Source: an uncultured Bacteroidota bacterium (lineage in GTDB: Bacteria > Bacteroidota > Bacteroidia > Chitinophagales > Chitinophagaceae). Taken from it: a stretch of 38,780 nucleotides of DNA. Location of the stretch: NCBI GenBank assembly GCA_903906365.1, contig CAIVKC010000054.1, forward strand, positions 1 through 38,780, written 5' to 3'. Positions 1 through 9,848 of this stretch are shown piece by piece (positions within the stretch are counted from its first letter, which is position 1; each line of letters opens with the position of its first letter). The notes below the pieces were generated by a model that ran no database searches, was not told the DNA's origin, and saw only the letters and a list, made by a program, of their open reading frames with translations. The position numbers and the translations under genes are program-made.

Positions 1-246
1 CGCCTTTTCCCGAATGGAACAGGTATTCAGCAATACCAGGTCAGCTTCCTGTAGGTTACGGGTAGCGCCAAAACCCGATGACTCTAAAATGGAAGCCACT
101 ATTTCACTGTCTGCAAAATTCATCTGGCAACCATAGCTTTCTATATAGAATTTCCTGGAAAAAGGACCGACACCCCCCCGGGCGGGTAAATAGGCTTCTC
201 CCTGCCGCTGTTCATCATGTACCCTGTTTACAGCAATTTCCGGCAT
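1..246 (-). CDS. miaB: tRNA-2-methylthio-N6-dimethylallyladenosine synthase, N-terminal part (cut by window edge)
   Basis: Reading the minus strand from the ATG at 246 gives 82 uninterrupted codons to the window edge. They hold the start of the MTTase N-terminal domain: [15 protein letters not shown] with Cys40, then [11 protein letters not shown] with Cys76. These are the first two of the three cysteines that bind the auxiliary [4Fe-4S] cluster in MiaB. The CQMN form and the NTCSIREKA motif point to MiaB rather than RimO or MtaB. MiaB is a cytoplasmic radical-SAM enzyme that adds a methylthio group to i6A37 of tRNAs reading UNN codons. The radical-SAM core and TRAM domain lie outside the window. 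About 30 residues precede the first conserved motif, a modest N-terminal extension. The gap of 142 bp to the next gene holds nothing I recognise. Confidence 0.93.
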   Translation of the reverse strand, partial: MPEIAVNRVHDEQRQGEAYLPARGGVGPFSRKFYIESYGCQMNFADSEIVASILESSGFGATRNLQEADLVLLNTCSIREKA

Positions 247-388
247 GTGTAATTTTAAATTTTGGAGGGCAAAGATACAAAAAAGCAGGTAAAAGTGACA
301 ACTTGACAGCGCAGTTCCGACAACGGGAAGGACAGGGGGGATTGCCAAAGAATACAGAAAAAGGGGCAGGGCAGGGGACCGGCTTATT

Positions 389-1141
389 TTACAGCATGAT
401 CTGTTTTACGTATTTGTTGGCATATTTTCCCCAATCCTTGAGACTTTCCTTCAGGTTTTCTTTGAGGGCGGCGTTGTTGATGGGTTTTCCCCTGGAGGGT
501 TGGCGCAGATCCGCCGGTTTCACGTCCTGCAGGCTGAGTTTGGTGGCAAACCAGGTCACATGTTCATGGGGCATGGCTACGCCCAGGATCATGCCTGGCA
601 GACCGGAAAAGGATTCCGGTCCACCGGGGGTGGTAATTTCATCACAGTAAAAAGCCACTACATAGATGGAGTCCATGATCACTGCATTGGCTCTACGGCA
701 TTCAAAACCGGCGATTTTCCGGGTTTCCCCCGTTATTTTCCATTGTATGTTCCGAATGCTGTCCTTTACCAGGAATACCTTTTCAAAAGCTTTTTTCTGG
801 CTCACCGACTGGCGCAGTACCAAATCGGAATAGACCACATTTTCATCTGCGACCCCTTCTCCCATCCATAATTTATTATTATCCGGGTTTTCCTTTCCGG
901 GTTCATAGAGGGTTTTGTTCTGGTCGAAAGTAAGTTTGAAATAAGTAGACTTAAATTGGGGCAGGTTTTTTTTCACGTATTCCTTCCATCCCTCATCGTT
1001 ATCCCCCTCCATCTGTGAATAGAGGTTAACCTTGTATTCAAACTCGATTTGCCCGTGGGTGATAAAAAGCGGGGGCTGCCCGATGGCCAGCTTGCCGGTT
1101 AGCAGACATATACAGGTAATCAGTATACTACAAACTTTCAT
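389..1141 (-). CDS. GLPGLI family exported protein
   Basis: The 250-residue product begins with a signal peptide (Lys then a hydrophobic run, cleavage likely after AIGQ near residue 21). The diagnostic stretch [12 protein letters not shown] is in the C-terminal half, after GGPESFS. This is the signature that names the GLPGLI family of Bacteroidota, whose biochemical function is unknown. Two cysteines (Cys148 and Cys165, approximate) flank a region rich in beta-type residues. The gene starts 17 bp after the stop of an outer-membrane barrel gene on the same strand. GLPGLI genes commonly sit directly behind such barrel genes, so the two are probably co-transcribed and may work together at the envelope. 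The start ATG at 1141 is the only good one before the signal peptide. Family assignment is firm; role is not. Confidence 0.88.
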   Translation of the reverse strand: MKVCSILITCICLLTGKLAIGQPPLFITHGQIEFEYKVNLYSQMEGDNDEGWKEYVKKNLPQFKSTYFKLTFDQNKTLYEPGKENPDNNKLWMGEGVADENVVYSDLVLRQSVSQKKAFEKVFLVKDSIRNIQWKITGETRKIAGFECRRANAVIMDSIYVVAFYCDEITTPGGPESFSGLPGMILGVAMPHEHVTWFATKLSLQDVKPADLRQPSRGKPINNAALKENLKESLKDWGKYANKYVKQIML

Positions 1142-1158
1142 GAAAAGGTCTTTTGAGG

Positions 1159-3078
1159 TTAGTTTATGATCATCATGCCGTTGTTCTGCGGCGCATCGGT
1201 TCCTGCCTTGGAGAAATTCCAGACCAGGGACAGCAAATAAAACCGCTGAATGGTATTATAGGTATTTTGTGAAATAAAATTGGAGTTGACGTTGCGTGTA
1301 ATGCCTTTGTTCTGGTTGAGGATATCGTTGGCAGAAACTTTGATGAGTAATTTATCGCCTTTCAGGAATTTCTTGCCAAACCAGGCATTCCAAAGCGCTA
1401 CATTGGCATTGTTATCGAAGGCCGATGTTCGCTGGCGGAAGGTATAATTCAGATCACTGTGGATCTGCAAGGCCAGCGGCAGGAAAAAATCTGCGTTTGG
1501 ATTTAAGTTGTAAGACCAGTAGTGAACGGATCCGCTGGATTGAATGGAGGATTTGCTGTTGGTATAGGTCACGGAAGCCTGGAAACTGATATCTATCTTT
1601 TTTTCCTTGAATTTACCAGCAAATAACCCCAGTGTATAATCACCGCTATTGGTGGTATTGAGCAGGCTGTTTACATAACTGAGGTAGCGGTTCTTGCTTA
1701 TGTTGCTGCTCAGATTAAAGTTGATGTCCGGCTTTTTCCATTTGAAACCGTAGTTGATGTTTGCCGAAATACTGTAGTTTCCGTTGACATTGACCGCCTG
1801 GGTGATTTTCCGGCCGATGGAATCAACGTAACTATTGGTGCTGATGGCATTGTCCGTAAAATTATAGTTGATCCCGCTCCAGAGGTTCTTGTTGGAAAGG
1901 GCCTTGAAAAAATAATAGTTCAGGCGGAAATTATTCTGAAATGATGGCTTAAGCGCTGCATTACCCACCGCAATGTTGAGCGGATCGTCATTATTACCGA
2001 CCGGCTGTATCTGCTGAAGGGTAGGCTGGGTGGTGGAGCCGTTGTAATTCAGCCAGATGGAATTCTGACTGGCAATGTTATAGGTCAGAAAAGCAGATGG
2101 ATAATAGTTCGTAAAATGCCTTGTTCCCAGCGTATCAGCCAGCAGATCCCTTTGTTTGAAACCTGAAAAGCCCACATCGCTTCCCGCGTAAACACGGAAT
2201 TTTTTCTTAACCAGGGAATAATACAAGCCTGGTTTCTGGGTGAATGTATTAAGGGAATAGTCACTGCTGTATTTGTTGTCAACCGAATCATACTTACCCT
2301 GCTGGGATTTATTAAAGGAGGTCTTGTCTGCCGCGCTGTTGTTGACCTGTATGCCATAGCTGGCAATCAGGGAGGAACTGACCGAAATGGGTTCGGTATA
2401 GGTTGCTTTGGTATTCAGCGAAAAAATACTGCCCGTGCTTGTCTTGTACTGGTCGGTTACCTGCGAAAGGGAGGGTGCCCCATGTGTAAAATAATTATTC
2501 TGTGAAAAAAGGTAGCCGGTGGACCTGGAGGTATTATAGTTTGGCGAAAAATCAACAGACAGCGTCCTTCCTTTTTTCTTTAATTTCTTTTTAAAGAGGA
2601 ATTCCCCGTTAAAGGAGTTATTGTCCCCATCGGTGGAGGTATGGCCCAGGGCATTGTTGATCTGGGTGGAGTCCATTACCAGCAGGGATTGGGTGGCCGA
2701 AGTGCCCTGGGTAATTTTGTGAATCAGGGTTCCACCCAAAGTCACCTTCAGGGAAGTGGCTGAATCAAACTGGGTTTCAAAAACACCATCCATCTTATTG
2801 CGGAGAATTTGGTTTTTGAAGCCCTGATGCTGGTTTTGATAATAGGAAGCGGAGGCATCGGGAAGTATGAATTCCGAATTGGTTGTGCTGTTGCCGTTCA
2901 CAAACAACTGAAGTATTTTATAATTCAGGTTAATGGATTTTTTATCGCCGTCCCATTTGTTATTATAATGCAGCCCGCCGGTCTGCACAAGCGGATACCC
3001 CTGGCCACTGTAATTGCCATCCCATCCACTTAAATCATCCTGTCCGATGATATTGCCATTGGCATCGGCTGTCATCAT
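1159..3078 (-). pseudogene. Outer-membrane beta-barrel protein, C-terminal fragment (separated from its N-terminus by a frameshift)
   Basis: These 639 codons encode the barrel part of an outer membrane beta-barrel family protein (PF14905-type, TonB-receptor-like). Alternating hydrophobic and polar residues, many Asn and Tyr, and a final stretch ending LYLSLVWNFSK-like then GMMIIN fit a barrel whose last strand reaches the C-terminus. There is no signal peptide or plug here. Those lie in the overlapping upstream ORF in another frame. Extending this frame upstream past its ATG reads GWQDQNNYGGGNG, which continues the upstream ORF's NTGTAG if one base is restored near 3118. I therefore treat 1159-3959 as one gene of about 935 codons with a one-base deletion. 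Its ATG overlaps the upstream stop as ATGA, so reinitiation is formally possible. The frameshift could also be a sequencing error. Confidence 0.8.
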
Positions 3079-3959
3079 GCCGTTTCCGCCGCCATAATTA
3101 TTCTGGTCCTGCCAGCCCGTCCAGCGGTGCCTGTATTGGACAAAATACCATAGGCGGCTATTTTCATCTTTTTACGAAAGCGGTTAAACAGCAGCTGGCT
3201 GTCGTGGTATCCGTCGGTACCTGCGCCGGCACTGAGCTTGCCAAAATATCCGTTCTTCTTATCTTCCTTGAGTTTGACATTGATGGTTTTTGTCTTCTGC
3301 CCATCATCAATTCCCGTAAAGGCAGCCTGATCGCTTTTCTTATCGTAGACCTGCACTTTGTCCACCATATCGGCCCGCAGGTTTTTGGTGACCAGCGTCG
3401 GATCATCCCCAAAAAACTCCTCTCCGTCTACCAGGACTTTTTGTACGGCCTCGCCCTGTGCGGTAATCTTGCCATTCTTATCGACCTGGATTCCGGGAAG
3501 TTTCTTGAGCAAATCCTCCACGGAGGCATTGGCCTGTACTTTAAAACTGTCAGCCTTGAATTCGGTAGTATCTCCTTTGAGTCGAATCGCCTGGGTCCCG
3601 CTGACCACCACGGCCTGCAGCAACTGGCTTTTCAGGGTCATCATGACGCGTCCCAGGTCAAGGGAGGAAGCGGAGTCCTTTAGTTCAATTTCATCCAGGT
3701 AGTCTGCATAGGCAGGAAAACTAACCATCAGCAGGAACTTACCGGCTGGCAGGTTGGGAAGTACAAATTCCCCATTGGCAGCACTTCTTCGGAAACATAC
3801 CATGACCGAGTCTGTTTTCCTCAACAATACCACCGCACCGTTGAAGAGCAATTTCTTTTCTACCGTATCGGTAACGATTCCGCGGATGGAGGCTGACTGA
3901 GATTGGGCAACTTGGAAAGAAATTAAGGCAAGAATCAATGCCAGTATGGGCTTTCTCAT
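3075..3959 (-). pseudogene. Outer-membrane beta-barrel protein, N-terminal fragment (signal peptide, carboxypeptidase-regulatory domain, plug)
   Basis: From the ATG at 3959 the product has a signal peptide (MRKPILALILALISFQVAQSQ) followed by a carboxypeptidase-regulatory-like Ig-fold domain (about residues 24-105, with the GIVTDT and LPNLPAGKF motifs). A TonB-receptor-like plug follows (about 110-225), with SVEDLLKKLPGIQVDKNGKI, VLVDGEEFFGDDP and ADMVDKVQVYDKKSD. The protein then enters the first barrel strands (YFGKLSAGAGTDGYH). It ends in an unrelated basic tail, TAGRAGRTRIIMAAETA, which is out-of-frame translation past the lesion near 3118. Intact relatives are surface barrel proteins of unknown substrate in Bacteroidota. 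A TTG two codons upstream (3965) is the only alternative start. The gene diverges from glgB across 169 bp. Confidence 0.82.
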
Positions 3960-4128
3960 CAGCAATTGGGGTAGTTAAGGTTTATGGTAAATGGTATCAG
4001 CAGTACAATCAGGTCCCTTCTACAGACAGGTCAAATATCATCCAAAAAATAATGGATATGCGCTATTGAAATCCTAATTTTACGTTAAACAGGTCCTTTT
4101 TGAATCGATTGCTTAAATACCACCTTAT

Positions 4129-6168
4129 ATGAGTGAATCCAAGAAAAAATCCACAAAAAAGGAAAATAAAATCCTGGGAGAGGTTAAAGGTACTTTATCA
4201 ATAAACCCTAATACATCTGTGAATATGCCTACTCGTTATGAAGATATTCACTTTGTGGATTCCACCAGGACCGTCTGGAATTACTCGCTGTTTACTGAGG
4301 AGGATATCCGTAATTTTCAAAATGGCACCCATTACCGCCTGTATAATCTGTTCGGTTCACACCCCGCCGAGGTGCTCGGTACCCGGGGATATTATTTTGC
4401 AGTTTGGGCACCCAATGCCACTTTTATTTCGGTGATGGGAAACTTCAATGACTGGAACAAGGAATCGCATCCCCTCTATGTCCGATTGGACCAATCTGGC
4501 ATTTGGGAAGGTTTCATTCCCCACCTTCCCAAGGGGGAATCATACAAATACCACATTCATGGTTTTAAGGGGGCAAAACTGGATAAGGGAGACCCCTATG
4601 CCAATTTTTGGGAAAAACGCCCGCTGACCGCTTCCATCACCTGGAACCTGGATTACCCCTGGCAGGACGGGGAATGGATGAAAAAACGCGGAAAGGCAAA
4701 TTCCCTGGACGCCCCCTGGAGCGTTTATGAGGTTCATCTGGCCAGCTGGATGCGGCCGGATAAAAACAACGAGGAGCTCTACAATAATTACGACCAGATC
4801 CGGGAAAGGCTGGTTCCGTATGTTCAGGAAATGGGGTTTACCCATGTGGAACTGATGCCGGTAATGGAACACCCCTTCGACGGATCCTGGGGATACCAGG
4901 GAGCGGGCTACTATGCTCCGACTTCCCGTTTTGGGGATCCGCAGGGTTTTATGGCCCTGGTGGATGCCTTTCACCGGGCCGGCATAGGGGTTATCCTCGA
5001 TTGGGTCCCTTCCCATTTTCCCTATGATGCGCATGGTCTTTACATGTTCGATGGGGCTAATACCTATGAATATGCGGATATGAGAAAGGGATTTCACCCT
5101 GACTGGAACAGCTATATCTTCAACTATAAGAGAGGCGAGGTCAAATCCTTTCTCATCAGCAATGCGAGGTTTTGGATGGACCGGTTCCATACCGACGGAA
5201 TCCGGGTGGATGCCGTTAGTTCCATGCTCAAATTGAATTATTCCCGTAAAAGCGGCCAGTGGGAACCCAATGAATATGGCGGGGACGGGAACCTGGAGGC
5301 CATTGCTTTTATAAAAGACCTCAATGAGACACTTTTCCGAGACTTTCCCGACATCCAGACCATCGCTGAGGAAGCCACTGACTGGCCGGGAATCAGCAAA
5401 CCGACCTTTGCCGGCGGACTTGGTTTTGGCATGAAATGGATGATGGGCTGGATGCATGATACCCTGGATTATTTCAAAATGGATCCAATACACCGAAAAT
5501 TCCACCAGGACAAATTCGGATTTAGTATGATGTATTATTACGATGAAAATTTCATGCTGCCTTTGAGTCACGATGAAGTGGTCCATGGTAAATCGCCCAT
5601 GCTCTACAAAATGCCCGGGGATGAGTGGCAGAAATTCGCCAATCTCAGGCTCTTATATTCCTATATGTTCACCCATCCCGGCGGGAAACTGCTTTTTATG
5701 GGCGATGAATTCGGCGTCACCAGCGAATGGAATTACAAAAGCGAACTCCAGTGGGAATTATTGCAATTCGACGGGCACCGCTTGCTCAAGGACTGCGTTC
5801 GGGATCTTAACGGTCTGCTCAGAAATGAACCCGCCTTATATGAAAACCAGTTCAATATCTATGGGTTTGAGTGGATTGACCTCAATCACCGCGCCGAATC
5901 AGTGATTTGTTATCGAAGAAAAGGAAAAAAGCCAAAAGACGATGTCCTGGTCATTTTGAATATGACTCCGGAAGTTAGGCGGGACTGGAAAATCTTCGCA
6001 TCCGGCAAAGCCTCCTGGAAAGAAATATATAACAGTGATTCCAGGAAATACTGGGGAACCGGGGATGTGTTCAACCCGGAAATCCAGGTTACCCTGGTGG
6101 ATAAAAGGGAAAAAAGCTATGAAATCCTGGTTCATTTGCCGCCCCTGGCCTGCATAGTGTTGAAGTAA
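4129..6168 (+). CDS. glgB: 1,4-alpha-glucan branching enzyme (GH13)
   Basis: GlgB cuts alpha-1,4-glucan chains and re-attaches them through alpha-1,6 bonds during glycogen synthesis in the cytoplasm. The 679-residue protein has a Lys/Ser-rich N-terminal tail (about 1-35), a CBM48 domain (about 70-175, YYFAVWAPNATFISVMGNFNDW) and a GH13 barrel. All four GH13 regions are visible: DWVPSHFP, GIRVDAVSSML, IAEEATDWPG and LSHDEVVHGKSPM. The catalytic residues fall at Asp361 (nucleophile), Glu414 (acid/base) and Asp482. Their spacing is the same as Asp405/Glu458/Asp526 of the E. coli enzyme. A C-terminal all-beta domain completes the protein. There is no clear Shine-Dalgarno, as is usual for the phylum. 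A TPR gene follows 107 bp downstream on the same strand, and a malQ gene lies about 13 kb away. Confidence 0.97.
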   Translation: MSESKKKSTKKENKILGEVKGTLSINPNTSVNMPTRYEDIHFVDSTRTVWNYSLFTEEDIRNFQNGTHYRLYNLFGSHPAEVLGTRGYYFAVWAPNATFISVMGNFNDWNKESHPLYVRLDQSGIWEGFIPHLPKGESYKYHIHGFKGAKLDKGDPYANFWEKRPLTASITWNLDYPWQDGEWMKKRGKANSLDAPWSVYEVHLASWMRPDKNNEELYNNYDQIRERLVPYVQEMGFTHVELMPVMEHPFDGSWGYQGAGYYAPTSRFGDPQGFMALVDAFHRAGIGVILDWVPSHFPYDAHGLYMFDGANTYEYADMRKGFHPDWNSYIFNYKRGEVKSFLISNARFWMDRFHTDGIRVDAVSSMLKLNYSRKSGQWEPNEYGGDGNLEAIAFIKDLNETLFRDFPDIQTIAEEATDWPGISKPTFAGGLGFGMKWMMGWMHDTLDYFKMDPIHRKFHQDKFGFSMMYYYDENFMLPLSHDEVVHGKSPMLYKMPGDEWQKFANLRLLYSYMFTHPGGKLLFMGDEFGVTSEWNYKSELQWELLQFDGHRLLKDCVRDLNGLLRNEPALYENQFNIYGFEWIDLNHRAESVICYRRKGKKPKDDVLVILNMTPEVRRDWKIFASGKASWKEIYNSDSRKYWGTGDVFNPEIQVTLVDKREKSYEILVHLPPLACIVLK

Positions 6169-6275
6169 ATAAGTGTAAACACTTATTATTTGGGATTTAT
6201 ATGGCCGCCTGTATAATCAGGCTGGATATTTTGCGTTAAAGGAGTGTTTAGATATCCGTTAAATCCGTTTATTCC

Positions 6276-7304
6276 ATGAAAAACCTCCTCTGGCTGATTC
6301 TCACCCTCCTTACCCTTCAGACAGGGTATTCCCAACAAGCCGACAGTTCCGCTGTTTTATACAAAAAAGGATTGGACGAAAAGTCCGCCCACCGGATGAT
6401 GGTTGCTTTTAACTATTTTCAGAAATCCGTGGATTTAAATAAGAATAACCTGGAAGCACAGCGGGAATTGGGACTGGTTTCCCTGGAACTGCGCAAGTAT
6501 GGCAATGCGGAAATGGCTTTCCTGAAGGTCAATGAACTGCAAAAAGATGATCCGGTTGCCATTGAAAATCTGGCAAATATTTATTTCTGGACACACCAGT
6601 GGAAAAATGCAGAAACCTATGGATTAAAGGCCAAGGCCCTGCATGTGGGCAAACAGGTCGATTATATGCTGGGCAAGAGCTATTACCAGGAAGAAGACTA
6701 TGGCAACTCCTTCAAATACCTGCAGGCAGCCTTTCGGGAGGATTCTACCAACGCTGAAATACCCTACCTGATGGCCAGGAGTTTTGTGGACATGAATAAT
6801 TACAAGATTGCCATTACCTTTTACAATAAGGCCATCGCCCTGGATTCATCCAAATTCCAGTGGATCTACGAATGCGCACTGACCTATTCCACCATCAACG
6901 ATGACAAGTCCGCCATCAGGTATTATCTGCTGGCTGCGGAAAAAGGGTACAAAACCGACAATGATTATTTCGAAAACCTGTCCGATTCCTATGTGGCATC
7001 AGGCCAGCCGGAGAAAGGCATCGAACTCATGATAAATATCCTGGAAAAAAAGCCGGCAGACCTGGTTCTGCTATACAGTGTCGCCAATGCCTATTATAAG
7101 ATCAAAAAGTACCCTCAGGCCATTGAATACTGGGATAAGATTCTCTACTTCGATAAGGACAATGCCCGGGCGCTGTACATGATCGGAATGGCCTACCAGA
7201 AAAAAGGGGATACCGACAAGGGCAGACAGCTTTGTGATAAAGCGATCGCCATGGATCCCACCTTAAAAAACCTCAAACAGGAAAAGCAGGGAATGGGTCT
7301 TTAA
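6276..7304 (+). CDS. Exported tetratricopeptide-repeat protein
   Basis: The 342-residue product starts with a short signal peptide (MKNLLWLILTLLTLQTGYSQ, cleavage after YSQ near residue 20). The rest is a run of TPR-type helical pairs. Recognisable repeat units with the A/G-x-x-A/F-Y pattern include the segments AQRELGLVSLELRKYGNAEM, AIENLANIYFWTHQWKNAET, LYSVANAYYKIKKYPQAIEY and ALYMIGMAYQKKGDTDKGR. I count about eight repeats. The product is probably periplasmic or lipid-free envelope-associated, acting as a protein-interaction scaffold. Its partner cannot be told from sequence. It follows glgB by 107 bp but carries an export signal, so a shared metabolic function is not implied. It ends against the convergent argS gene. 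Confidence 0.9.
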   Translation: MKNLLWLILTLLTLQTGYSQQADSSAVLYKKGLDEKSAHRMMVAFNYFQKSVDLNKNNLEAQRELGLVSLELRKYGNAEMAFLKVNELQKDDPVAIENLANIYFWTHQWKNAETYGLKAKALHVGKQVDYMLGKSYYQEEDYGNSFKYLQAAFREDSTNAEIPYLMARSFVDMNNYKIAITFYNKAIALDSSKFQWIYECALTYSTINDDKSAIRYYLLAAEKGYKTDNDYFENLSDSYVASGQPEKGIELMINILEKKPADLVLLYSVANAYYKIKKYPQAIEYWDKILYFDKDNARALYMIGMAYQKKGDTDKGRQLCDKAIAMDPTLKNLKQEKQGMGL

Positions 7305-7346
7305 TGGCTGGTTCCTGCCTGCTGACCCCAAACCACAGATCATCAG

Positions 7347-7389
7347 CGGCCCGCCGAGACTTAAGCCCGGCGAAGACCCCCCAGGGCCG
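7347..7389. repeat. Nested GC-rich inverted repeat between convergent genes
   Basis: CGGCCC (7347-7352) pairs with GGGCCG (7384-7389). Inside it GCCG pairs with CGGC around a CTTAAG-containing loop. It lies between the stop of the TPR gene and the stop of argS, where a two-way terminator would be expected. No U-tract follows on either strand, so a classical intrinsic terminator is not supported. Confidence 0.3.
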
Positions 7390-7391
7390 GT

Positions 7392-9185
7392 TTACATCCT
7401 TTCAGGCACTGCTATGCCCAGTAGTGCCATCGCCGATTGTATTACTATGGCCGTAAGCTGGGCTATTTTCAGCCGGAGCGCTCTTTTTTCGCCGGTTTCC
7501 GCATGGGTAACGGAATGTTCGGCATACAGGGCATTGAATGATTTGGCCAGCGAAAAAGCGTAATTGGCAATAACCGAAGGACTCATCTCCATACAGGCCT
7601 GTTCCAACACGGAGGGATACTTTTCCAGGGATACCAGCAATTCTTTTTCCAGTTTCAGCAAGGGGGATGCCCTAGCAGGCTCAATGGGATCGGCGGACCG
7701 GGGCTTTTGCTGGTCCTTACGCAGGATTGATTTGATCCGGGCATGGGTATACTGCACAAACGGCCCTGTAAATCCATGAAAATCAATGGATTCCTCCGGG
7801 TTAAAAATCATCCTTTTCTTGGGGTCCACGCGCAGCAGGTAAAATTTGAGGGCGCCCATCCCGAGTGTGTCGTACAGGGCCGATAATTCCGATTCCGTAA
7901 AATCCTGCACCTTACCCAGTTCCTCTGTGTGCTTTTTTGAAATGGCCACCATTTCATCCACCAGGTCATCGGCATCCACCACGGTGCCTTCCCTGGTTTT
8001 CATCCGGCCGGTGGGTAATTCCACCATTCCATAACTGAGGTGAAAAATACCATCCGCGGAGGGAAGGCCCAATTTCTGGCAAATCAGCTTAAGCACTTTG
8101 AAGTGATAGTTCTGTTCATCACCCACCACATAAATACTCAGTTCGTGTTTGAATTCTTCATATTTATGCACGGCCAGCCCGATGTCCTGGGTTATGTATA
8201 CGGCTGTACCGTCCTTTCGTTGTACAATTTTCTGGTCCAGCCCCTCTGCGGTCAGGTCAATCCAAACGCTGCCGTCCTCTTTCTGAAAAAAGACCCCTTT
8301 TTTCAATCCTTCTGATACCAAATTCTTTCCCAGCACATAAGTGTCACTTTCATAATAGATTTTATCAAAGTCACTTCCGATCCGTTTGTATGTGGCTTCA
8401 AATCCTTCGTAGACCCAGCTGTTCATGGTCTTCCACAACTCCATGACATCTGGTTTGCCTGCTTCCCAGTCCACCAGCATCTGCTGGGCGGCCCTCATAA
8501 TAGGGGCTTCCTTTTCGGCCAGTTCCCGCTCCATTCCGCCTGCCACCAGTTCCTCCACCTGCTTTTTATAGGCTGTCCCAAACATGACATAATAATCCCC
8601 GACAAAATGGTCTCCCTTTTGGCCTGTGGAAGCTGGCGTCTGACCGTTGCCGAAAAGCTGCCAGGCGATCATGCTTTTACAGATATGAATCCCCCTGTCA
8701 TTGGCTATGCAGGTCTTTACCGTGTCATATCCATTTGCCTTATATATTTCAGCAACACTCCATCCGATGAAATTGTTACGGAGATGGCCCATGTGCAGGG
8801 GTTTGTTCGTATTGGGAGAGGAATATTCAACCATTACCCGGCGCTGGTTTGCGGCTTTTTTTCCAAAGCCGGCGTTTTGATGGTGTTGTTCCAGGAAATG
8901 GGTCAGATGACTGTCAGCAACAACCAGGTTCAGGAAACCTTTGATGATATTAAAGCCCGAGAACAAATCAGGGTGGTTGGCTACCAGGTAGCCACCCAGC
9001 AATTGACCAAGTTCATCGGGGGATTTCCGCAAAGACTTGACAAAAGAAAATAAGACCACTGTATAATCGCCCTCAAATTCGGGTTTGGTTTCATTGACCT
9101 GAACGTCCGCTATGTCTACATGATGCTGAAAGACCTGGACCATGGCTGCATGGATCCCCTTTTTCAATTCGCTGATAATGTCCAT
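7392..9185 (-). CDS. argS: Arginyl-tRNA synthetase
   Basis: This class I synthetase charges tRNA-Arg with arginine. From the ATG at 9185 the protein is 597 residues, normal for the family. It has the Arg-specific N-terminal (Add1) domain at about 1-95 (FEGDYTVVLFSF, GFLNLVV). The HIGH-box region is VEYSSPNTNKPLHMGHLRNN, with HMGH at 131-134. The KMSKS counterpart is degenerate (GRMKTREGTVVDADDL), as in many ArgS enzymes. The C-terminal DALR anticodon-binding domain contains GPFVQYTHARIKSILR. A TTG seven codons upstream (9206) would lengthen the ORF. I prefer the ATG because GGAG lies 8 nt before it and the family N-terminus fits. The gene is divergent from the GtrA gene and convergent with the TPR gene. 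Confidence 0.97.
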   Translation of the reverse strand: MDIISELKKGIHAAMVQVFQHHVDIADVQVNETKPEFEGDYTVVLFSFVKSLRKSPDELGQLLGGYLVANHPDLFSGFNIIKGFLNLVVADSHLTHFLEQHHQNAGFGKKAANQRRVMVEYSSPNTNKPLHMGHLRNNFIGWSVAEIYKANGYDTVKTCIANDRGIHICKSMIAWQLFGNGQTPASTGQKGDHFVGDYYVMFGTAYKKQVEELVAGGMERELAEKEAPIMRAAQQMLVDWEAGKPDVMELWKTMNSWVYEGFEATYKRIGSDFDKIYYESDTYVLGKNLVSEGLKKGVFFQKEDGSVWIDLTAEGLDQKIVQRKDGTAVYITQDIGLAVHKYEEFKHELSIYVVGDEQNYHFKVLKLICQKLGLPSADGIFHLSYGMVELPTGRMKTREGTVVDADDLVDEMVAISKKHTEELGKVQDFTESELSALYDTLGMGALKFYLLRVDPKKRMIFNPEESIDFHGFTGPFVQYTHARIKSILRKDQQKPRSADPIEPARASPLLKLEKELLVSLEKYPSVLEQACMEMSPSVIANYAFSLAKSFNALYAEHSVTHAETGEKRALRLKIAQLTAIVIQSAMALLGIAVPERM

Positions 9186-9359
9186 AAAATGTTCTCCAGG
9201 CTGCAAAAGTAATACAATGATCCTAAGTCAGGAACAGACTAGGGGCGGGCTGTTCCCAAATTGGCCAAGTCCCGATCAGATCAGACAGTACCATAGCGGA
9301 TTTAACGAAAATAAAACAATCCTTTTTATTACCTTCGTCCCTTTATTATTTAGGTTGAA

Positions 9360-9848
9360 ATGCTGACCAGACGAATTATTGCTTTTATTGATTTTTTTTA
9401 CCCACCCTTCAGAAGATTCATGCCGGAGCTGACATTCAGGTATGCTGCCTGTGGGGGAGCCAATACCATCCTTGATATATTTGTATTCTTTATAAGCTTT
9501 AATTACATTCTTCACAAACAGGTTCTTCACCTGGGTTTCCTGGCTTTCGAGCCCTACACAGCGGCATTTCTGATTTCCTTTTGTGTGAGTTTTCCGACCG
9601 GATTCTTCCTGATGCGCACCATTGTGTTTACAGACTCGAACCTGGGGGGAAAAGTCCAGCTGTTCCGTTATTTTCTGCTGGTAATAATTTGTATTGGGCT
9701 CAATTATGTCTTCATCAAAATGTTCGTTGAACAGTTTCACCTTTTCCCCACTATCGCCAAAATATTCACTACTGTCATTGTTGTTTCTTTCAGTTACCTG
9801 TCCCAAAAACATTTCACTTTCAAAGTAAGGCCCCTAAACCAGGAATAG
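9360..9848 (+). CDS. GtrA family membrane protein
   Basis: The 162-residue product has four predicted membrane segments, roughly at residues 22-48, 62-85, 97-118 and 125-148. It carries the GtrA hallmarks: an N-terminal FRYAACGGANTILDIFVFF, a central FPTGFFLMRTIVF, and a C-terminal SYLSQKHFTF. GtrA proteins (PF04138) are thought to help translocate polyprenyl-phosphate-linked sugars and are usually found near glycosyltransferases. Consistent with this, the next plus-strand gene is a glycosyltransferase fusion, but 375 bp separates them and that enzyme looks soluble. Functional pairing is therefore only a possibility. The ATG at 9360 is the only start that gives the complete domain. Confidence 0.9.
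   Translation: MLTRRIIAFIDFFYPPFRRFMPELTFRYAACGGANTILDIFVFFISFNYILHKQVLHLGFLAFEPYTAAFLISFCVSFPTGFFLMRTIVFTDSNLGGKVQLFRYFLLVIICIGLNYVFIKMFVEQFHLFPTIAKIFTTVIVVSFSYLSQKHFTFKVRPLNQE

Noticed and set aside
1159-3959. Two separate genes translationally coupled by the ATGA overlap
   Set aside because: The bases before the second ATG encode the missing family residues (GWQDQNNYGGGNG) in the second frame. One broken gene is therefore the simpler explanation, although reinitiation was kept as a side possibility.
4540-5586. 348-codon open frame on the minus strand
   Set aside because: It is antisense to the catalytic part of glgB, whose four active-site regions are intact on the plus strand.
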